This document shows, piece after piece, positions 1-6,022 of a stretch of 6,306 nucleotides of DNA. Made by a program: the position numbers and the translations under genes. How positions within the stretch are numbered: the first letter of the stretch is position 1; every line of letters starts with the position of its first letter. Source of the DNA: Smithellaceae bacterium (lineage in GTDB: Bacteria > Desulfobacterota > Syntrophia > Syntrophales > JAQULV01). Location: positions 1-6,306 of the forward strand of contig JAQULV010000086.1 of NCBI GenBank assembly GCA_028718405.1, read 5' to 3'. The notes beneath the pieces were generated by a model. That model was not told the DNA's origin. It saw nothing but the letters and a program-made list of their open reading frames with translations, and ran no database searches.

Positions 1-375
1 TACCGGGAGGCGAAGAGTGGATACAACGGCTGGAAAGAGAAGGGCGTGGATACGATGCTCATCGTCCCCCGCGCCTCGACCCATCTGGAATATACGGACA
101 TCCCCTTGGTCCTGCCGGCCTCGCGCTACGGACAGGACGTCACCAGTCACTACGTACAGGCCTGGTTGGCCAAATACCTCAAGCACGATCCGGCCGCGGA
201 CAACCTATTGCTGGCAACTAGCTTTAATTACCTGGAGCCCGTCAACGTCGGCGTCTGGAAATCGGTGACCTTGAATCGCGACGATCATCTGTCCTTCTAC
301 TTCTGTTCCGGATATGATTTTCACACAGCGTCGGGTGAGGTCGTTGACGACGACATAACCGGCATCACCGAATAG
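1..375 (+). CDS. Probable alpha/beta-hydrolase, C-terminal fragment (5' end outside window)
   Basis: The reading frame is open from the first base of the window to a TAG stop at 373-375, giving 124 visible residues with no start of its own; the internal ATG at 55 is not a believable start because the frame runs on upstream of it. The segment VPRASTHLEYTDIP (residues 22-35) has a Thr-His-x-Glu-Tyr context, followed by PASRYGQDV and a Trp-rich helix (AWLAKYLKHDP). This resembles the C-terminal part of secreted or esterase-like alpha/beta-hydrolases, where the His (residue 28 here) would be the catalytic histidine and the helix ends the core. The last 50 or so residues look like beta-rich tail. 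The nucleophile Ser and acid lie outside the window, so the family call is an inference from this tail and the substrate cannot be named. It could instead be an unrelated hydrolase or a hypothetical protein. It is followed on the same strand by the thioesterase gene. Confidence 0.5.
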   Translation, partial: YREAKSGYNGWKEKGVDTMLIVPRASTHLEYTDIPLVLPASRYGQDVTSHYVQAWLAKYLKHDPAADNLLLATSFNYLEPVNVGVWKSVTLNRDDHLSFYFCSGYDFHTASGEVVDDDITGITE

Positions 376-419
376 ACGCCCGGGAAATGAGGATCGCCGG
401 GGGGGATGAAAAGTCACAT

Positions 420-423
420 AGGG
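420..423 (+). promoter_or_regulatory. Ribosome binding site supporting the 432 start of the thioesterase
   Basis: AGGG with an 8-base spacer precedes the ATG at 432. It is a modest Shine-Dalgarno match, but the longer in-frame start at 387 has no correctly spaced one, so together with the family-like N-terminus it favours 432. Confidence 0.4.
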
Positions 424-431
424 TCCTCAAT

Positions 432-869
432 ATGACGTCCGATTGGCTTGAATTTTTGAAGAAGGATTTCGTCAGAGGTTTCCCCGCGTATTGCGGCTTT
501 GAAGTCGCCGCAGCCAGTCATGGTCGTTTTGAGACCTGCTTGCAGGTGGCCGATAAACACCTCCAGCAGGATGGATTCGTTCACGCGGGGGTCCTGTCGA
601 CCATGGCGGACCATACGTCGGGATACGCATCATTTACGACAGTATCAAGGGAGTTCCGCATCCTCACAATAGAATTCAAGATAAACTACCTCAGGCCCGC
701 CGCCGGCCCGCTGATTATCTGCCGATCGAAAGTGATAAACAACGGCGGGAAGATCAAGGTCGTCGACGCTGAGATCTTTTCCGTATCCGAGGGTATCGAG
801 CAGTTGGTATCAAAGGGAATCTTTACCCAAATCGCCGTGCCAGCGGAGAAACTGACGGCCAACAAGTGA
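432..869 (+). CDS. PaaI-family hotdog-fold acyl-CoA thioesterase
   Basis: This is a 145-residue single-domain hotdog protein, the usual size for PaaI/YbgC-type acyl-CoA thioesterases, which hydrolyse acyl- or aryl-CoA thioesters in the cytoplasm. The core signature is FVHAGVLSTMADHTSGYA (residues 50-67), matching the family pattern H-x-G-x-x-x-x-x-x-D at the start of the long central helix. His51 and Asp60 are the likely oxyanion/catalytic positions. A second family mark is the strand IEFKINYLRPA (residues 80-90), the Leu-Arg-Pro turn typical of PaaI. The start at 432 is chosen because the protein then begins MTSDWLEFLKKDF, as many relatives do, and AGGG lies 8 bases upstream. An in-frame ATG at 387 would add 15 residues (MRIAGGDEKSHRVLN) but its only G-rich stretch is 2-3 bases away, too close. 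The natural substrate cannot be told. It lies on the same strand as the flanking genes, with gaps of 56 and 79 bp. Confidence 0.85.
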   Translation: MTSDWLEFLKKDFVRGFPAYCGFEVAAASHGRFETCLQVADKHLQQDGFVHAGVLSTMADHTSGYASFTTVSREFRILTIEFKINYLRPAAGPLIICRSKVINNGGKIKVVDAEIFSVSEGIEQLVSKGIFTQIAVPAEKLTANK

Positions 870-937
870 TATTAGCGCAAAGCCAATACCCATGACGGAT
901 ACACCATCCCGAATTGACGTTCAGTAGATCCGCCCAC

Positions 938-941
938 GAGG
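938..941 (+). promoter_or_regulatory. Ribosome binding site of the ICMT-family gene
   Basis: GAGG with a 7-base spacer precedes the ATG at 949. The 79-bp gap after the thioesterase gene otherwise shows no clear promoter; a TTGACG at 914-919 has no -10 element at a workable distance. Confidence 0.5.
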
Positions 942-948
942 TTTCATA

Positions 949-1530
949 ATGCATAGCGAATGGATAATCAACCTGGCTACCATCGTGTTCTTTATTCTTT
1001 GGGGGACGTACGAGCGATTCTCCGCAATAAAGACGAGGGAAAAACATCATGCGACCAAGGATAACGATAATTACAGCCTGTTAGTATTTTATGTATCAAT
1101 CTGGCTGAGTGCGGGGATCGCTTTCCCGGTGTCTTTTTCCGAATACGGAAGAATTAGTTCTCATTTTCCGCTCATGTCGATCCTTGGATTTCTTACTATT
1201 TGTCTGGGCCTATTCATACGATTGACCGCAATAAAGACGCTGCAAGACCAATTTACCTATACCGTGAAGATCATCGACAATCACGAATTGATCACCGCCG
1301 GTATTTATAAATACATCCGCCACCCATCATATTCGGGACAATCATTAATCTTCTTGGGAATGGGCATCGCCGTCTCAAATTGGCTATCAATATTGATCTT
1401 CTTTATTCCAACCCTATTGACGACCTTCTATAGAATCTCCGTTGAAGAGAGGGTCTTATTGGATCATTTCGGAGAACAATATTCGGCATACAAACGTCGG
1501 TCGAAGATGCTGATACCCTATATCTTATGA
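949..1530 (+). CDS. Isoprenylcysteine carboxyl methyltransferase (ICMT/PEMT)-family membrane protein
   Basis: This 193-residue polytopic membrane protein has hydrophobic segments near residues 5-20, 43-62, 74-92 and 130-160. The hallmark lies in the last third: HELITAGIYKYIRHPSYSG (residues 112-130), containing the Arg-His-Pro motif that binds S-adenosylmethionine in this superfamily, then NWLSIL, then RISVEERVLLDHFGEQYSAYKRRSKMLIP (162-190) with the paired Glu166/Glu167. This is the complete ICMT/NnrU/PEMT-type C-terminal module. In eukaryotes the family methylates prenylated cysteine. Bacteria lack that substrate in general and most bacterial members have no proven one, so the reaction (SAM-dependent methylation of a small or lipid-like molecule at the membrane) is inferred. 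GAGG 7 bases before the ATG supports the start. A hand count of 961-1500 gives about 43% GC, well below the Pho genes next door, which suggests a different origin. It is the last plus-strand gene before a convergent junction. Confidence 0.85.
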   Translation: MHSEWIINLATIVFFILWGTYERFSAIKTREKHHATKDNDNYSLLVFYVSIWLSAGIAFPVSFSEYGRISSHFPLMSILGFLTICLGLFIRLTAIKTLQDQFTYTVKIIDNHELITAGIYKYIRHPSYSGQSLIFLGMGIAVSNWLSILIFFIPTLLTTFYRISVEERVLLDHFGEQYSAYKRRSKMLIPYIL

Positions 1531-1583
1531 ACCGCATGGGGGAAGGATTGCCAACGGTGCGAGCTCAACATTTTCTGGTTGCG

Positions 1584-1646
1584 GACAAGAAGGAAGAAGG
1601 ATTCGAATCTCGTCGCCCACCAGGCTTGCTTCTTCCTTCAGTTGTC
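1584..1646. repeat. Imperfect inverted repeat (11-bp perfect arms plus 5-bp outer arms) between convergent genes
   Basis: GAAGGAAGAAG at 1589-1599 is the exact reverse complement of CTTCTTCCTTC at 1629-1639. Outside it GACAA (1584-1588) pairs with TTGTC (1642-1646) after a two-base bulge (1640-1641). The 29-base loop carries the 10-bp palindrome GATTCGAATC (1600-1609). The element lies between the ends of the ICMT-family gene and pit, so a transcription-end or RNA-stability role for either gene is possible. It lacks the short loop and the T-run of an intrinsic terminator on both strands. The rest of the 166-bp intergenic region shows only a weak 5-bp hairpin (GATCC 1655-1659 with GGATC 1665-1669). 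Confidence 0.5.
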
Positions 1647-1696
1647 GGCGGCGAGATCCGGTAAGGATCACCCGTCCCTTCTCATGCCGTACTACC

Positions 1697-2695
1697 TCAC
1701 CATAATCTTTCCAGGGACAGATAGATGGCGGCGGAGATAAAGGCCGAAACCGGTATTGTGAGGATCCAGGCCCAGACGATCTTGCCGGCCACTCCCCACC
1801 GTATCGCACTCAGCCGGCCGGTGGAACCTACACCGACGATCGCCCCGGTGATTGTGTGCGTCGTGCTTACGGGAATTCCGGCAAGCGATGCCCCGATGAT
1901 GGACGTGGCGGCGGCGGTCTCTGCGCAGAACCCACCCATCGGCTGGAGCTTGGTGATCTTCATCCCCATGGTTTTCACAATCCTCCATCCACCGGCCATC
2001 GTCCCCAAAGCGATAACAAGATAACATAGAATGATCACCCAAAAAGGAATGTACAGCTTGGAGCCAAGGTAGCCGTTGCTGAAGAGCACGATCGCGATGA
2101 TCCCCATCGTTTTTTGAGCGTCGTTCATTCCGTGACTCAGGCTGTAGACGGCGGCGGATAAGAGCTGCAGCTTGCGAAAGACGCGATTCGCCGAAGCGAC
2201 GGTGCCGCCGCGGGACACATTCAAAACAATGGCCATGAACAGAAGCCCCAAGGCCATTCCGATAGCGGGGGACAAAATGATGAAGCTGACCGTCTTGATG
2301 ATCCCTTTCCACACCAGTATCTCTATGCCGCCTTTGACCAGTCCCGCGCCGATGAGGCCGCCGATCAGGGCATGGGAGGAACTACTGGGAAGTCCGAACC
2401 ACCAGGTGACAAGATTCCAGCAAATGGCACCGCCCAAGGCGGCAATGATCAGATGATTATCGACGATGGCCGGGTTGATGATGCCAGTACCGATCGTCTT
2501 TGCCAGCTGCGTACCTAGCAGGAAGGCGGCGACAAAATTGAAGAAGGCCGCCCAGATGACCGCATAGCGCGGAGAAAGTACTCGCGTGGAAACTACCGTG
2601 GCGATGGAATTGGCCGAGTCGTGGAAGCCGTTGATAAAATCGAATGCCAGGGCAATGAGTACGATAAAGATGACGACGAACGAGGAATAATCCAT
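1697..2695 (-). CDS. pit: PiT-family inorganic phosphate transporter
   Basis: This 332-residue inner-membrane secondary transporter would import phosphate (or metal phosphate) with protons or sodium. It has the inverted duplication of the PiT family. The first repeat signature is NGFHDSANSIAT (residues 22-33), then GLPSSSSHALIGGLIGAG (101-118). The second is SHGMNDAQKTMG (187-198), then GIPVSTTHTITGAIVGVG (273-290). The paired Asp residues (26 and 192) and the two Ser/Thr-rich hairpins are all present, so it should be functional. It is much shorter than E. coli PitA (499 residues) because the large central cytoplasmic loop is absent; only about 15 residues (161-175) separate the halves, as in many short bacterial PiTs. 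It follows phoR by 31 bp on the same strand with no promoter visible in the gap, so co-transcription with the Pho genes is likely. No PhoU-like DUF47 partner, often found next to pit, is present here. The ATG at 2695 has GGAG 7 bases upstream. Confidence 0.95.
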   Translation of the reverse strand: MDYSSFVVIFIVLIALAFDFINGFHDSANSIATVVSTRVLSPRYAVIWAAFFNFVAAFLLGTQLAKTIGTGIINPAIVDNHLIIAALGGAICWNLVTWWFGLPSSSSHALIGGLIGAGLVKGGIEILVWKGIIKTVSFIILSPAIGMALGLLFMAIVLNVSRGGTVASANRVFRKLQLLSAAVYSLSHGMNDAQKTMGIIAIVLFSNGYLGSKLYIPFWVIILCYLVIALGTMAGGWRIVKTMGMKITKLQPMGGFCAETAAATSIIGASLAGIPVSTTHTITGAIVGVGSTGRLSAIRWGVAGKIVWAWILTIPVSAFISAAIYLSLERLW

Positions 2696-2702
2696 TTACA
2701 TG

Positions 2703-2706
2703 CTCC
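2703..2706 (-). promoter_or_regulatory. Ribosome binding site of pit
   Basis: On the minus strand GGAG lies 7 bases before the pit ATG, inside the 31-bp phoR-pit gap. It fixes the start and leaves little room for a separate promoter. Confidence 0.6.
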
Positions 2707-2726
2707 ACAATTATATTTCCATGATC

Positions 2727-4505
2727 CTAGGCTTCTTGGTCCTGAATATCCGGTGTGTCGCCTACTGCGACGGGGAAATAGAGGGATACGCTCGTTCCAT
2801 AGCCGAGCCTGCTTTCAATCTCGATCCTGCCGTTTAAGGCCTTCACGATGTGCTTCACAATCGAAAGCCCTAAACCTGTCCCTCCCAACTGCCGCGAGCG
2901 GGTTTTGTCGACGCGGTAGAACCTCTCTCCCAGTCGGGGGATGTCGGTGGCGGGGATCCCGACGCCATTGTCGGAGATACGCACCCTGACGTATCCGTCC
3001 GTTTCAGCGGCGCCTATCGTTACCTTCCCTCCTTCTGCCGTGAACTTGACGGCGTTGTCCAAGATATTGAGCAGAACTTGCAGGACACGATCGCGGTCGC
3101 CCGAGATATTGGGTAGTGCTTCAGCGAGCTCCCGCCGCAGCGCAATTCCCTTCTCGGCCGCTTTAACATCGATGACAGAGAGAGCGCTTTCCACGGAATC
3201 CGTCAGCGGAAAGTCCTCCCTTTGAAGACGCAGTTCGCCCAACTCAATGCCTGAGAGGGTAAGGAGGTCATCCACCAATCGATCGAGGCGCCGGGCGTTG
3301 TCCGAAATCATCTCCAGGAAACGCTGGGCAGTATCCTTATCTTCCCAAGCACCGTCCTTCAACGTATCGGCAAACCCCATGATCGCGGTGAGGGGCGTTT
3401 TAATCTCGTGGGTCACGTTGGCGACAAAATCGGCGCGGACTGTCTCGAGCTTTTTCAAGCGGGTCACGTCGTGGAAGACAAGCATCGCTTTCCGCGGTTC
3501 GGCCTCGGCACCGGCGACGGCTGAGATGTTTACGTCCAGGATGAGCGGTGAATCCTCACCGATCGCGATTTCCTGTAGCACCGGTGCCCCCTCTTTTTTG
3601 AATCGCTCCCAGGCATCCTGCAACTCGACATTACGGAAGGCCTCCAGCAGAGTCTTGCCTTCGATGCCACTGTAGCGACGGCCGATGATTCTTTTCATGC
3701 CGTCATTTATCCGCTCGATCCGGTCCCGAGAATCGACAATAAGAAGGCCCTCGATCATGCCAGCAAAGGCAGCTTCAAGCTGCGCTTTTTCTTCCTGGGC
3801 GTAGAGCACCTTCTCGTGCAGTTCCATGACCATGTAGTTGATGTTTCTCGCAAGTTCACCAATTTCGTCACCAGAGGCGATGAGCAGCGTCCCCGGTACA
3901 TCCCCCTTACGCACGCGTTGCGTGAAAGAGGCCATCTCCCGGATCGGCGACATGAGACGGAAGGAGAACAGGAAGGCGATAAGCAACACGGGCAAAACAA
4001 CGAGCAATGCGGCGTGGTAAATTGATCTTACGAGGCTGTCGATCGAGGCATCAACAGCATACAGCGGCCTGGCCAAACGCAGGTAGCCCTTGACCTCCGG
4101 ACCTTCCCGCAGTGCCAGGGCGACATAGAGCATGTTTACGCCGAGCGTATGGCTATAGCGTGTCGCCTCTCCCGCACCTTTTATCCTCGCCTCCAAGACC
4201 TCGATCCGGTTCAGGTGGTTCTCCATCTTCCTCACGTCTGCTTCCGAATCAGCGACGACTACACCTGACTTGTTGATGAGGGTGATCCTGGTGTTCGTCT
4301 TCTTCGCCAGCAGAGGAATCTCGTCATTAATCTCCTTCTGCGGCATGAGAGCAATGACCCGAGCATGGGAGAACAACTCCCCTTTAATTTTCTTGGTCTC
4401 ATCCTTCTTGATCTCCCGGGAGACGAGATAGCCCATCACGCCTAAAGAGAGAATGACGATCAGAAGGTACGTGGCAAAAATCTTATAGAACAGTCGCGGT
4501 CTCAT
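2727..4505 (-). CDS. phoR: Phosphate-regulon sensor histidine kinase PhoR
   Basis: This 592-residue membrane kinase would autophosphorylate and pass the phosphate to a PhoB-type regulator. Order of parts: membrane helix 1 (about 9-28), an extracytoplasmic domain of about 130 residues (29-163), membrane helix 2 (about 164-184), HAMP linker (about 186-238, ending in a coiled coil), PAS domain (about 243-350, including GLLIVDSRDRIERIND), HisKA with FVANVTHEIKTPL and phospho-acceptor His366, and the HATPase domain with N box (N480, N484), G1 box DNGVGIP (512-518), F box RFYRVDKTRSR and G2 box GGTGLGLSIV (541-550). All catalytic motifs are intact. HisKA sequence and HAMP-PAS layout fit PhoR, and the position directly after phoU makes the assignment firm. 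Unlike E. coli PhoR it has a sizeable outside domain, as in Bacillus PhoR. The start ATG overlaps the phoU stop (ATGA, 4502-4505), with GAGG 7 bases upstream, so translation is probably coupled to phoU. No phoB accompanies it in this window. Confidence 0.93.
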   Translation of the reverse strand: MRPRLFYKIFATYLLIVILSLGVMGYLVSREIKKDETKKIKGELFSHARVIALMPQKEINDEIPLLAKKTNTRITLINKSGVVVADSEADVRKMENHLNRIEVLEARIKGAGEATRYSHTLGVNMLYVALALREGPEVKGYLRLARPLYAVDASIDSLVRSIYHAALLVVLPVLLIAFLFSFRLMSPIREMASFTQRVRKGDVPGTLLIASGDEIGELARNINYMVMELHEKVLYAQEEKAQLEAAFAGMIEGLLIVDSRDRIERINDGMKRIIGRRYSGIEGKTLLEAFRNVELQDAWERFKKEGAPVLQEIAIGEDSPLILDVNISAVAGAEAEPRKAMLVFHDVTRLKKLETVRADFVANVTHEIKTPLTAIMGFADTLKDGAWEDKDTAQRFLEMISDNARRLDRLVDDLLTLSGIELGELRLQREDFPLTDSVESALSVIDVKAAEKGIALRRELAEALPNISGDRDRVLQVLLNILDNAVKFTAEGGKVTIGAAETDGYVRVRISDNGVGIPATDIPRLGERFYRVDKTRSRQLGGTGLGLSIVKHIVKALNGRIEIESRLGYGTSVSLYFPVAVGDTPDIQDQEA

Positions 4506-5194
4506 TGCGTGTCCTCATCGGAGGGTGATTCGTGCCGAACGCTCCGGCCCGTCACCATGTAGATGACCATGTCGGCGATCCCTTTTGCGTGGTCCGAGAT
4601 GCGCTCCAGACTCTTCGATATCTGAGAGATGATCATCGCCCGGTGGATGTTCCGATGGTCCTCCATCATAAACGTGAGCAGCTCCCGGAAAACCTGCTCA
4701 TTCAGATCGTCGATGATCTCATCATCGCGCCGTACCTTGTTGGCCAGGGCAATATCCTCGCTGACCAAGGCATCGAGACTCTCTCTGATCATGGTGCGGG
4801 CAATCTCGGCCATCCTCGGCAGATCTATGTAGGGCTTGAGTTGCGGCTCGTCGTTTAAGATGATTGCCTTCTCGGCAATGTTGACGGCCATGTCGCCGAT
4901 GCGTTCCAGATGGCCGTTGATCTTAATGGCTGTGGTGATGAAACGCAAATCCCGCGCGGCCGGCTGCCGTAACGCCAGAAGGCGGATGCACTTCTCCTCG
5001 ATCTCCACGTCGAGCTTGTCGATTTGATCGTCCTCGCCCATCACCTGTTGCGCCAGAACAGTGTCGCGCTCGGTCAGCGCGCGGATCCCGCGATCGATGG
5101 CCTTCTCCGTCAGCGCCCCCATGTACAGAAGACTCTCTTTAACCTCTTGGAGTTCTTTTTCGTACTGGATGCTGGTATGTCGCGTTCCGTCCAT
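4502..5194 (-). CDS. phoU: Phosphate signalling complex protein PhoU
   Basis: This 230-residue, all-helical cytoplasmic protein has normal PhoU length and two repeats of the three-helix PhoU domain. Each repeat carries the metal-binding E-R-I-x-D signature: HLERIGDMAVNIAEKA (residues 95-110, Glu97 and Asp101) and SLERISDHAKGIADMV (195-210, Glu197 and Asp201). PhoU links the Pst importer to PhoR and holds the kinase in its inhibitory state when phosphate is plentiful; loss typically derepresses the Pho regulon and lets Pst import run unchecked. Context fits exactly: pstB is 57 bp upstream and phoR overlaps the stop codon by 4 bp. The ATG at 5194 gives the N-terminus MDGTRHTSIQYEKEL, typical of the family, and is preceded by AGGGGG with a short 4-base spacer. 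The acidic tail after residue 217 (SVRHESPSDEDTQ) is not part of the helical core and is likely flexible. Confidence 0.95.
   Translation of the reverse strand: MDGTRHTSIQYEKELQEVKESLLYMGALTEKAIDRGIRALTERDTVLAQQVMGEDDQIDKLDVEIEEKCIRLLALRQPAARDLRFITTAIKINGHLERIGDMAVNIAEKAIILNDEPQLKPYIDLPRMAEIARTMIRESLDALVSEDIALANKVRRDDEIIDDLNEQVFRELLTFMMEDHRNIHRAMIISQISKSLERISDHAKGIADMVIYMVTGRSVRHESPSDEDTQ
4513..4516 (-). promoter_or_regulatory. Ribosome binding site of phoR inside the end of phoU
   Basis: GAGG on the minus strand lies 7 bases before the phoR ATG and within the last codons of phoU. With the ATGA overlap it supports the 4505 start and coupled translation. Confidence 0.6.
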
Positions 5195-5198
5195 AGGA

Positions 5199-5209
5199 CC
5201 CCCTTTTTT
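5199..5209 (-). promoter_or_regulatory. Ribosome binding site of phoU in an A6-G5 homopolymer run
   Basis: On the minus strand six A then five G run directly into TCCT and the phoU ATG. The AGGGGG serves as Shine-Dalgarno with a rather short spacer of 4 bases. Two adjoining homopolymer runs are prone to slippage, which would change spacing. Confidence 0.45.
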
Positions 5210-5251
5210 GGATTCTCCGTCTTTGCGTAATCACAGAGAACATTGCCCCTC

Positions 5252-6022
5252 CTAACCGAAGCGGCCGGTAATGTAATCCTCCGTTTGTTTCACGGAAGGA
5301 TTCGTGAATATCTTTCCCGTAACATCGTACTCGATCAGTTTCCCCAGATAGAAGAACCCCGTCTGGTCGGAAACGCGTGCCGCCTGCTGCATATTATGTG
5401 TCACAATAATGATGGTATAGTCTTTTTTTAATTCCTCGATCAGTTCCTCGATCTTCGCCGTCGAGATGGGATCCAATGCCGAGGTGGGCTCGTCCATGAG
5501 CAACACGTCCGGCTTCATGGCCAAGGCACGGGCGATACAGAGCCTCTGCTGCTGTCCGCCCGAGAGCGTCATGGCGGAATGGCTCAAGATATCCTTAACC
5601 TCCTCCCAGAGTACCGCCTGCTTGAGACTGCGTTCCACAAGCTCTTCCAGCTCAATCCTGCCGCGAACCCCGGAGAGATGCGGCGCAAAGGTGATGTTGT
5701 TGAAGATGGATTTCGGAAAGGGGTTTGGTTTCTGAAAAACCATGCCGATGCGCCTCCTCACTTCCACAGGGTCCACTTCGGGAGCATAGATATTTTCGTT
5801 TTCGAACAGCACCTCTCCTTCCAAGCGCGTGCCGTCAATGAGATCGTTCATCCGGTTGAGAAGTCGAAGCAGCGTCGATTTTCCGCAACCCGAAGGGCCG
5901 ATCAGGGCGGTAACCCGATTCTTCTCGAAGTCCATGGTAATATCCGTCAGCGCCTTGAAATCCCCATAATAGAAATTCACGCTTTTCGCTTCCATGATCG
6001 TATCTGCTTGCACTGTTACCAC
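5252..6022 (-). CDS. pstB: Phosphate ABC transporter ATP-binding protein PstB
   Basis: This 256-residue ATPase powers high-affinity phosphate import by the PstSCAB complex at the inner face of the membrane. All ABC motifs are intact: Walker [10 protein letters not shown] (residues 42-50), Q-loop Gln97 in [14 protein letters not shown], signature LSGGQQQR (153-160), Walker B VLLMDEP (173-179) with catalytic Glu178, D-loop ALDP (182-185) and switch His209 in [13 protein letters not shown]. The Q-loop context KPNPFPKSI and the ending ITGRFG are specific to PstB among ABC ATPases. The start is unusual: reading from 6022 it is GTG, overlapping the pstA stop by 7 bp, with GGAAG 5 bases upstream. 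A second GTG at 6013 (three codons in) has AAGGTGG at a good distance and would begin 2 bases after the pstA stop; an ATG at 5995 ([11 protein letters not shown]) is also possible. The three differ by at most 9 residues and do not affect the domain. Confidence 0.97.
   Translation of the reverse strand: MVTVQADTIMEAKSVNFYYGDFKALTDITMDFEKNRVTALIGPSGCGKSTLLRLLNRMNDLIDGTRLEGEVLFENENIYAPEVDPVEVRRRIGMVFQKPNPFPKSIFNNITFAPHLSGVRGRIELEELVERSLKQAVLWEEVKDILSHSAMTLSGGQQQRLCIARALAMKPDVLLMDEPTSALDPISTAKIEELIEELKKDYTIIIVTHNMQQAARVSDQTGFFYLGKLIEYDVTGKIFTNPSVKQTEDYITGRFG

Noticed and set aside
914..950. TTGACG (914-919) and CATAAT (945-950) as a possible promoter for the ICMT-family gene.
   Set aside because: The spacing is 25 bases and the CATAAT overlaps the start codon, so it cannot act as a sigma-70 promoter for this gene.
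1597..1622. A stretch resembling a tRNA 3' end: TTCGAATC T-loop-like bases followed by ...CGCCCACCA on the plus strand.
   Set aside because: The T-stem does not pair (A before the loop opposite C), the acceptor strand is two bases short, and no matching D-arm, anticodon arm or 5' acceptor strand is found in the preceding 90 bases. At most it is a chance likeness or a decayed tail.
1655..1669. GATCC-GGTAA-GGATC hairpin as terminator of pit.
   Set aside because: The stem is only 5 bp and no T-run follows in either direction.
1525..1809. Minus-strand open frame of 94 codons across the convergent gap and the 3' end of pit.
   Set aside because: Nearly half of it lies over pit in another frame, it has no recognisable domain and no convincing ribosome binding site; the Pro/Ser/Arg-rich start is typical of an out-of-frame reading of a GC-rich gene.
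1692..2312. 206-codon minus-strand frame inside pit, rich in Arg and His.
   Set aside because: It is the alternative reading of the clearly real pit gene, with low-complexity Arg/His composition and no family features.
2612..2633. His in place of Asn in the first PiT signature (GFHDSAN).
   Set aside because: The GFHD form is common among bacterial PiT proteins, including E. coli PitA, so it is not a sign of altered function.
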